Shown here piece by piece: positions 57,863 through 64,000 of a DNA stretch of 64,000 bases. A program made the position numbers and the translations under genes. Numbering within the stretch: position 1 is the first letter of the stretch; the number at the start of each line of letters is the position of its first letter. The DNA is from Cichorium intybus (Eukaryota > Streptophyta > Magnoliopsida > Asterales > Asteraceae). The stretch lies in the NCBI GenBank assembly GCA_023525715.1, contig CM042012.1:50482464-50546463 (forward strand), in the 5' to 3' direction. The notes below the pieces were generated by a model that had not been told where the DNA came from, did not search any database, and saw only the letters and a program-made list of their open reading frames with translations.

Positions 57863-60800
57863 CTAATTACTAAAACTAATATCATCCTTCAATCCAATGC
57901 TCCGAGCATGCTGATTGTGCTTGATCCTATTCAGAGCCTTAGTCAAAGGATCTGCAGGATTGTCCTCGGATGATACTCGCTTAACCAGTAAGTGCCCTTC
58001 TTCTATTTGATGTCGAATGTAGTGGTACTTTCTTTCGATATGCCTAGACTTTCCATGGTCTCGCGGTTCCTTTGCCAAGGCGACCGCTCCTTCATTATCG
58101 CAGAAAAGTTCCACCGGCTCCTGAATGCTCGGGACAACTCCAAGGTCCCCGATGAAATTCTTCAGCCAAGCCGCCTCCTTAGACGCTTCACTCGCTGCGA
58201 TGTACTCTGATTCGCACGTTGAATCAGCCACCGTTTCCTGCTTGGAACTTTTCCAAGTGACCGCTCTACCGTTCAAGAGAAATACACAGCCCGACTGGGA
58301 CCGTCCACTGTCCCTATCTGTCTGGAAAATGGCATCTGTATATCCACTCACTTTTAACTCATCACTGCCACCAAGGACTAATACCATATTCTTTGTCCTT
58401 CGCAGATACTTGAGTATGTTCTTGACTGCAATCCAATGTGCTTTTCTAGGATTACCCTGGTACCGACTAACCATGCTTAGTGCATAGGATACGTCGGGAC
58501 GAGTACATGTCATAGCATACATGATCGACCCTACTGCCGAAGCATAAGGTACTTGACTCATTTCAGCTATTTCCTGATCGGTACTCGGACTTTGAGTCTT
58601 ACTCAATTTAACACCACTTAGGATTGGTAACTCTCCCTTTTTGGAACTTTCCATGTGAAACCTCTTCAACACCTTTTCCAAATATGTACACTGGCTTAGG
58701 CCTATCAATTTTCTCTTTCTATCTCTAAGTATTCTTATCCCGAGAATATAAGCAGCTTCCCCTAGGTCTTTCATGGCGAAACACTTCCCGAGCCAAGCCT
58801 TCACATTCTGCAAGGTTGGAATGCCGTTTCTCATGAGCAGTATGTCATCAACATACAGCACCAGGAAAGTGACTATACTCCCACTAGCCTTGACATATAC
58901 ACAGGACTCATCTTCACTCCTAGAGAAGCCAAACTCTTTGACTTTCTCATAGAAGCAAATATTCCAACTGCGAGATGCTTGCTTCAACCCGTAGATTGAT
59001 CTTTCAAGCTTACATACTTTATCAAGGTGATTAATGTCTACAAAACCTTCTGGCTGACCCATGTAAACATCTTCAGTCAGTTTCCCGTTAAGGAAAGCGG
59101 TTTTGACATCCATCTGCCAGATTTCATAATCATGAAACGCAGCTATGGCAAGCATTATCCTGATTGACTTAATCTTGGCTACTGGTGAGAAGGTTTCATC
59201 ATAGTCAACCCCCGGGGTTTGAGTGAATCCCTTCGCAACCAGCCGAGCTTTATAAGTATGCACTTTTCCATCCATGTCAGTCTTCTTTTTGAAGATCCAC
59301 TTGCATCCTACTGTCTTTCGACCCGGTACATTGTCAACCAAGTTCCAAACTTGATTGTCATACATGGACTTTATCTCGCTGTCCATTGCCTCTTTCCATT
59401 TTGCAGACTCTGGGCCTGCCACTGCTTCACGGTAGCTAGCTGGCTCATCCAAATTAGTCAATGTACGATCACTGACTAACGTGTCTCCGTCCGAAGTAAT
59501 ATGGAAACCATAGAACTCGGGCGGCATGCTAACTCTACCTGAGCGCCTAAGGGGCAACGAAATGTCGGTGGATCCAACAGGAACTTCTTCCTCATGTTGG
59601 TTGCTAGTTTCTTCCAAGGTTGTCTCATCGGGTGTCTCCTGAATTTCTTTGAGATCGATCGTACTCCCACTGTCCTCTTTGGATATGAGTTCTCTCTCTC
59701 GAAAGAACCCCCGTCTTTCTACAAAGACCACGTCCTCGCTCGGTCTGTAGAACAAGTATCTAAAAGACTGTTTCGGGTATCCGATGAAGTAACACCTTTC
59801 ACTTCTTTCTGTGAGCTTATCTGAAGTATCTCGTCTCACGAATGCTTCAAAGCCCCAGACTTTGATGTGTGCCAACGAGGGAACTTTCCCCGTCCACATC
59901 TCGTGCGGTGTTTTCGCAACCTTCTTGGTTGGGACAAGATTTAGGATATGGGCGGCAGTCTCTAAGGCATACCCCCAGAAATGGATTGGAAGTGAGGCTC
60001 GACTCATCATGGAACGAACCATGTCCAACAAGGTTCGGTTTCGTCTCTCTGCAACACCATTCAGCTGAGGTGTTCTTGGAGGCGACAACTGTGAAACAAT
60101 TCCACATTCCTTAAGGTAATCGAGAAATTCGATACTAAGATACTCACCGCCTCTGTCGGATCTAAGCATCTTTATCTTTCTGCCCAATTGATTTTCCGCT
60201 TCATTCTTAAACTCTTTGAATTTTTCAAAGGTATCCGACTTATTCTTGATTAAGTAGACATACCCATATCTACTAAAATCGTCGGTAAAGGTCACATAGA
60301 ACCGCGTGCCATCTTTAATGGTTGTTTTAAAGGGACCACACACATCTGTGTGCATGATATCCAACAGACCTTCACCTCTTTCAAAGGAACCTTTGAATGG
60401 CGATTTTGTCATCTTGCCAAGTAAGCAAGATTCGCATACATCATCCGACCCGAGGTCGAATGATTCCAATACTCCATCCTTTTGGAGTTGGGCGATGCGT
60501 TTCTTGTTTATATGGCCAAGGCGACAATGCCACAGACATGCCTTTTCTACACCGCTTGAAGCATCAATAGTTAAAACATTTTTACCATAATTGTCAACAC
60601 ACATAATAGATTCATACACTCCATCACAAGCCATAGAATTAAATATAAAAACATCATTTTTGAAAACCGAAATTGAACCATTCAATTTATTAAACTCATA
60701 GTAATAGCCTTGTCTGAACAGTGCATGAAATGAAATTATGTTCTTTGCCATATCAGGCGCATAGCAACAATTATTTAAATCTAATCTAACTCCATTACTC

Positions 60801-61894
60801 AGCATTAGTCTATAAACACCGATCTTGGTAACAGGTGACGTTCGCCTATTGCCCATGACCAGGTTCAGTCTGCCATGCTCCAGTTCCCTACTTTCCTCTA
60901 GGCCCTGCAAATCAGAACAGATATGAAACCCACATCCTGTATCAAGGACCCATGAATGGGAAAAAGATGAGTTATTAGATATAGAATACGTGTCTGCCTG
61001 TGACGGTTTCACTTTACCGTCCTTGACATCCTGCAGATACGTTGGGCAACTCCTCTTCCAATGACCCTTCTGCTTGCAGTAAAAGCAGTCGGCCTCTTTG
61101 GGGTTCCGAATATGTGGAATTCCGGAAGACTTACCTTTCAGGGCACCGCTAGATGACCCGACGTGAGTCTTTTCCCTCCAGTTCTGCTTAGGAGGGCCTT
61201 TCCATTTCTTTCCCTTTCCGGAGCCAATAGCTAGGACAGGTGGGTTGACAGGGAGCACAGCTTTTCCCTTTATCCCGTCCTCAGCCGTACGCAGCATGCG
61301 GTGTAACTCAGCTAGATTTGCCTGGTTGTTGTTCAAATGATACGCCAGTGTGAACTGGTCATAAGAACTGGGTAAGGAGTTCAGCACTATGTCAACTGCT
61401 AAATCCTCATGAACCGGCATTTCCAGCTTTCTAAGCCTTTCCACGTAACCATGCATCCTTTGCACATGTGCACAGATGGACCTGCCCTCCTTGGGCTTGC
61501 TGTTAGTGAAAGCTTTTACAACATCACGCCTCTCGATGCGCTCTTGCTTGCGGAACCTTTCCGCGAGCTCTTTGTGCATCTCATAATGCCAATAGTCCTC
61601 ATAGATACGCTGCAGTTCAGGGTTCATACTAGCGATCATGATGCAAGCCACTTTGGTTGCATCATTAGAGTGTTTGGTGTACGCAGCGATTTCCTCGGGA
61701 GTAGCGGTTTCAGTGTCCACATCAACAAGCTCGGTTTCTAGAACATACTCTTTATGTTCAAACCTTAGAGCCATTTTGATGTTGAGGATCCAGTCATTAT
61801 AGTTGGTGTCGTCCAACTTCACCTTTGAGCATAACGACAGAATCGAGGTGACACTACCGGGATTTAAGTGGGGAGCGGATTGGTCAGAAGACAT
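57863..61894 (-). CDS. Intact Ty1/copia Gag-Pol polyprotein (1343 aa)
   Basis: Gag spans about 1-260, with the CCHC knuckle C-x2-C-x4-H-x4-C at ~270-283. Aspartic protease has DTG at ~318-320. The integrase finger is WHCRLGH...CESC (~455-490), and the integrase core has D at ~517 (HTDVCGPF), D at ~580 (LRSDRGGEY) and E at ~616 (VAERRNR). RT follows at ~845-1090 with the catalytic YVDD at ~1014-1017. RNase H is at ~1185-1290 (YTDAIFQTDRD, ESEYIAASEA, FCDNEGA). Integrase before RT is the copia order. It starts at a true ATG at 61892-61894 and ends at TAA or similar at 57863, with no internal stop. Expected to assemble virus-like particles, copy RNA to DNA and integrate it. A single frame means Gag and Pol are made together, with no visible frameshift or readthrough site. 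Clade not assigned. Confidence 0.97.
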   Translation of the reverse strand: MSSDQSAPHLNPGSVTSILSLCSKVKLDDTNYNDWILNIKMALRFEHKEYVLETELVDVDTETATPEEIAAYTKHSNDATKVACIMIASMNPELQRIYEDYWHYEMHKELAERFRKQERIERRDVVKAFTNSKPKEGRSICAHVQRMHGYVERLRKLEMPVHEDLAVDIVLNSLPSSYDQFTLAYHLNNNQANLAELHRMLRTAEDGIKGKAVLPVNPPVLAIGSGKGKKWKGPPKQNWREKTHVGSSSGALKGKSSGIPHIRNPKEADCFYCKQKGHWKRSCPTYLQDVKDGKVKPSQADTYSISNNSSFSHSWVLDTGCGFHICSDLQGLEESRELEHGRLNLVMGNRRTSPVTKIGVYRLMLSNGVRLDLNNCCYAPDMAKNIISFHALFRQGYYYEFNKLNGSISVFKNDVFIFNSMACDGVYESIMCVDNYGKNVLTIDASSGVEKACLWHCRLGHINKKRIAQLQKDGVLESFDLGSDDVCESCLLGKMTKSPFKGSFERGEGLLDIMHTDVCGPFKTTIKDGTRFYVTFTDDFSRYGYVYLIKNKSDTFEKFKEFKNEAENQLGRKIKMLRSDRGGEYLSIEFLDYLKECGIVSQLSPPRTPQLNGVAERRNRTLLDMVRSMMSRASLPIHFWGYALETAAHILNLVPTKKVAKTPHEMWTGKVPSLAHIKVWGFEAFVRRDTSDKLTERSERCYFIGYPKQSFRYLFYRPSEDVVFVERRGFFRERELISKEDSGSTIDLKEIQETPDETTLEETSNQHEEEVPVGSTDISLPLRRSGRVSMPPEFYGFHITSDGDTLVSDRTLTNLDEPASYREAVAGPESAKWKEAMDSEIKSMYDNQVWNLVDNVPGRKTVGCKWIFKKKTDMDGKVHTYKARLVAKGFTQTPGVDYDETFSPVAKIKSIRIMLAIAAFHDYEIWQMDVKTAFLNGKLTEDVYMGQPEGFVDINHLDKVCKLERSIYGLKQASRSWNICFYEKVKEFGFSRSEDESCVYVKASGSIVTFLVLYVDDILLMRNGIPTLQNVKAWLGKCFAMKDLGEAAYILGIRILRDRKRKLIGLSQCTYLEKVLKRFHMESSKKGELPILSGVKLSKTQSPSTDQEIAEMSQVPYASAVGSIMYAMTCTRPDVSYALSMVSRYQGNPRKAHWIAVKNILKYLRRTKNMVLVLGGSDELKVSGYTDAIFQTDRDSGRSQSGCVFLLNGRAVTWKSSKQETVADSTCESEYIAASEASKEAAWLKNFIGDLGVVPSIQEPVELFCDNEGAVALAKEPRDHGKSRHIERKYHYIRHQIEEGHLLVKRVSSEDNPADPLTKALNRIKHNQHARSIGLKDDISFSN

Positions 61895-63158
61895 CTGAAC
61901 AAGAAGAAGGTAGTTTTAATTAGATAGAATAATAATAACCCTTATATTCACCCAAGAACAAATATAAGGGTAGGATCCTACAATAACAATCTACAATACC
62001 GAAAAGGGATGCCGTAATCAGTATTGCAAATTTTACAAGGTAGGCGAATGACGATTCAGCCAATTCCACCGCGGAAACATAATCATATTATAATGGAATT
62101 CCTAGTTTCTTTGAGATTTACCAAACTGTTCGATAGCATGTTTTAATCTCGGGAATGCCCCGCTGTTTGTGACTGGGATACCGAGGATCACAAACCGGGT
62201 GTGAATAACCATGCAAATTGCTTGGTACTCTTGAAGTCAATTGTCATCTCTAATTAACGTGCCGGTAAACCACACACGCTCCACTAATAATGACAAAATC
62301 AAGAAACCCATTGCGACTCTTTGCGGACCCCAGTTGGCGTGCCGGTAAACCACACACGCTCCACCAACGTTCCACAAAGTGCAATGTGCAATTTCATGGA
62401 TTAGCACCAATTCACATTTTTTAACCTAAAGTAACTAGATTGGGATTTGTTTTAGGGTTCTAGTACTTTCAATTACAGCATTATACTTTTAAGAGGCTTA
62501 GCGGTTCTATCATACCCGTTCGGCTAACGACACTCGACTGACTAGGAGAGCGGTGGGTAAGAGTAGATACCCATTAGACTAACATTTTATAGTCAGTCGC
62601 CTTATACCCTCTTTATAGGACAGTTTTGTGAATGAGGCTTACTAGCGGTAGACTAACCAATTTTCTTATACATATTAAATTAACTTTTAATTTTAAATAC
62701 ATATAAGATATATTTTAATCTCATTAAAATATTTTAGAATTAATTAAATTCTAATTTTCGCAAATTATACTAATTTTTTGAAAATTTTAATTAATTCTTT
62801 AAACTGATTTAATTGGTCTTTTAATTAATCAATTAATTAAACTAATTAAATCTAGGTTACAGATTACCAAATTAATCAAATTAATTTATCTGTATTATCC
62901 CTATGAATCTCGAAAATTACAAGCCAAGCAATTAGGGTTCAAGTTATTTTAGTTGATCTAGTTACCAAAAACAACAACACATAATTAAGGCAAGTAAATC
63001 AAGCATTCAAGGGGAACCAATAGGGCATGGCGGCTAGGGTTAGGAAACCCTAGCCAAGCCGTCGACTTCAAGGCTTCCCAAGGGTGAATTTTAGCAAAAA
63101 ACACCAAGGCCAAGAATCATGCAAGCAGTTCATAATCAAATCACAAGAAAACAAGCTA
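61895..63158 (-). other. Leader (5' untranslated region) of copia E
   Basis: About 1.26 kb with no gene. It contains two copies, 80 bp apart (62258-62284 and 62338-62364), of a 27-bp block beginning cgtgccggtaaaccacacac on the plus strand. Long leaders in LTR elements often hold packaging and dimerisation signals, so these repeats are candidates. Related motifs occur in other copia elements here (about 10687, 11654, 27925, 36375). Confidence 0.75.
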
Positions 63159-63170
63159 GCTCTGATACCA
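63159..63170 (-). promoter_or_regulatory. Primer-binding site of copia E
   Basis: The plus strand reads gctctgatacca, i.e. TGGTATCAGAGC on the element strand, one base from the LTR end at 63172. Confidence 0.95.
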
Positions 63171-63171
63171 C

Positions 63172-63941
63172 TGAAGGGTTTCTATGCAATCAATGAACAC
63201 AAAAATACCTAAGGTTCACATGCAACCCTAATATTGATCTATGTTTTCTTCTATGAAGATTAGAACTAAGAACCTAAAGGAAACAATTCAATTCTAAAGA
63301 TGAATTAAGAAAACCAACCTTTGATCTTATGATCCTTTCAAGCAGCAGCAAAAGTATCCTGCCTCAAATGCAAGTCACACCCAAGTGATGGAAGAATCAG
63401 TCCAGTAGAGTAACACATAGAGAGAGATGGCGTGAATATGAGGTGCCAGGGAGTTCCTTTTATAGCCTCCTAGGGTTACACCTGAAACCCTAAGGAGCCT
63501 CCAACTGGACAAGGCTTTTGACCACTTGGACCAGGCTTACCAAAACCCTAATTAGGGTTTCGCCAAACCCTGGAGGAGCCTCCAGGTTGGCGCCACTTTT
63601 GGTCCCTGGTTTTATCTGGCCAGTTATTCAACTATTGAATAAATGCCAAACCAGTCCCTGCACCTTTTAATTAATTAATTTAATCTCCAAATTAAATCCA
63701 ATTAATTCTAGATTAAATCTCAATTAATTAATATAGTTTCTAATTAATATATTAATACTTAAATATATTAATAAACCATATATATATTTTCTATTGATTT
63801 ATTATACAATTAATAAATCAACTATTCTCTCTACTGAACTATATATCTATCCTCCATCTATGAGGGCAACCCAAATGGACTTTGCTTTTAATCATAAGAT
63901 AAATACAATTATAAGTCATGACTTAGACACCTAATCCAACA
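63172..63941 (-). repeat. 5' LTR of copia E (770 bp)
   Basis: Element-strand TGTTGGATTAGG ... CCCTTCA. Telobox palindrome at 63543-63560; TATA region (plus-strand ccttttatagcc, 63456-63467) about 80 bp downstream in the element's direction, the same spacing as in element A. It lacks the hAT-like insertion of the 3' LTR, so it can still drive transcription. Confidence 0.95.
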
Positions 63942-63946
63942 TAGGC

Positions 63947-64000
63947 TTCATGGCAAGGCTTCGTTGTAGTGAACATACATAGTTAGAAACCTTGATTCTT
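63947..64000 (-). pseudogene. Decayed coding remnant, right half (see 54893-55390)
   Basis: The first bases after the TSD. If copia E is removed, this joins the segment ending at 55385 and keeps a possible minus-strand frame (SLAMKPK then YFTTFKAYVRDVV). Too short to identify. Confidence 0.2.

Noticed and set aside
57992..61741. Plus-strand open frames of 64-120 aa opposite the copia E polyprotein
   Set aside because: They are antisense shadows of a 1343-aa gene with all pol motifs.

Overview
This is plant nuclear DNA. The evidence is LTR retrotransposons with the plant initiator-Met tRNA primer-binding site (TGGTATCAGAGC) in six places, hAT and palindromic MITE-like elements, very long (TA)n arrays, and one C2H2 zinc-finger gene of the plant-specific SUPERMAN/EAR type. 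A eudicot is likely. The family cannot be proved from sequence alone; the repeat style feels like Asteraceae, but that is recollection, not evidence. Only one convincing host gene is present, a SUPERMAN-like zinc-finger repressor at 16415-16972. Almost everything else is a nest of transposable elements.

Layout. 1-8576: a Ty3/gypsy chromovirus, cut by the window at its left LTR, with a full-length gag-pol frame broken by six in-frame stops. It sits in the gag of copia element A (8577-13538), whose pol is a fossil. 13539-15400: a decayed Myb/SANT-like coding remnant split by a 468-bp hAT MITE with 8-bp TSD. 16211-16972: (CT)42 and the zinc-finger gene. 16973-19275: AT-rich intergenic DNA. 19276-22195: decayed copia F. 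22697-24155: a 1449-bp solo LTR with TSD AAATG. 25441-34625: degraded LTR-like DNA with two minisatellites, split by copia B (27081-33577, TSD CACAA).

34631-54892: an old copia (D) whose pol is interrupted by a reverse gypsy LTR (38720-40956), a (TA)n hotspot carrying three separate insertions (40957-45175), and an inverted copia structure (C, 45195-52138). 54893-55390 and 63942-64000 are the two halves of a decayed coding remnant, perhaps MULE-like, split by copia E (55391-63941, TSD TAGGC). E is young and has an uninterrupted 1343-aa polyprotein. Its 3' LTR carries an 886-bp hAT-like insertion with 8-bp TSD.

How the parts relate. A, B, D, E and the solo LTR at 41784-42554 belong to one copia lineage. 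They share a GGGTTGCCCTCA-type LTR core, and four of them (A, D, E and the solo LTR) carry a telobox-like palindrome. E could in principle supply proteins for the relatives with dead pol genes. A and B share the same degenerate pol, which suggests a line that spread after pol died. The most unusual structure is 40957-45175, where one (TA)n tract has received a foldback element, a copia solo LTR and a 2.3-kb long-TIR element containing a split, possibly captured, open frame.
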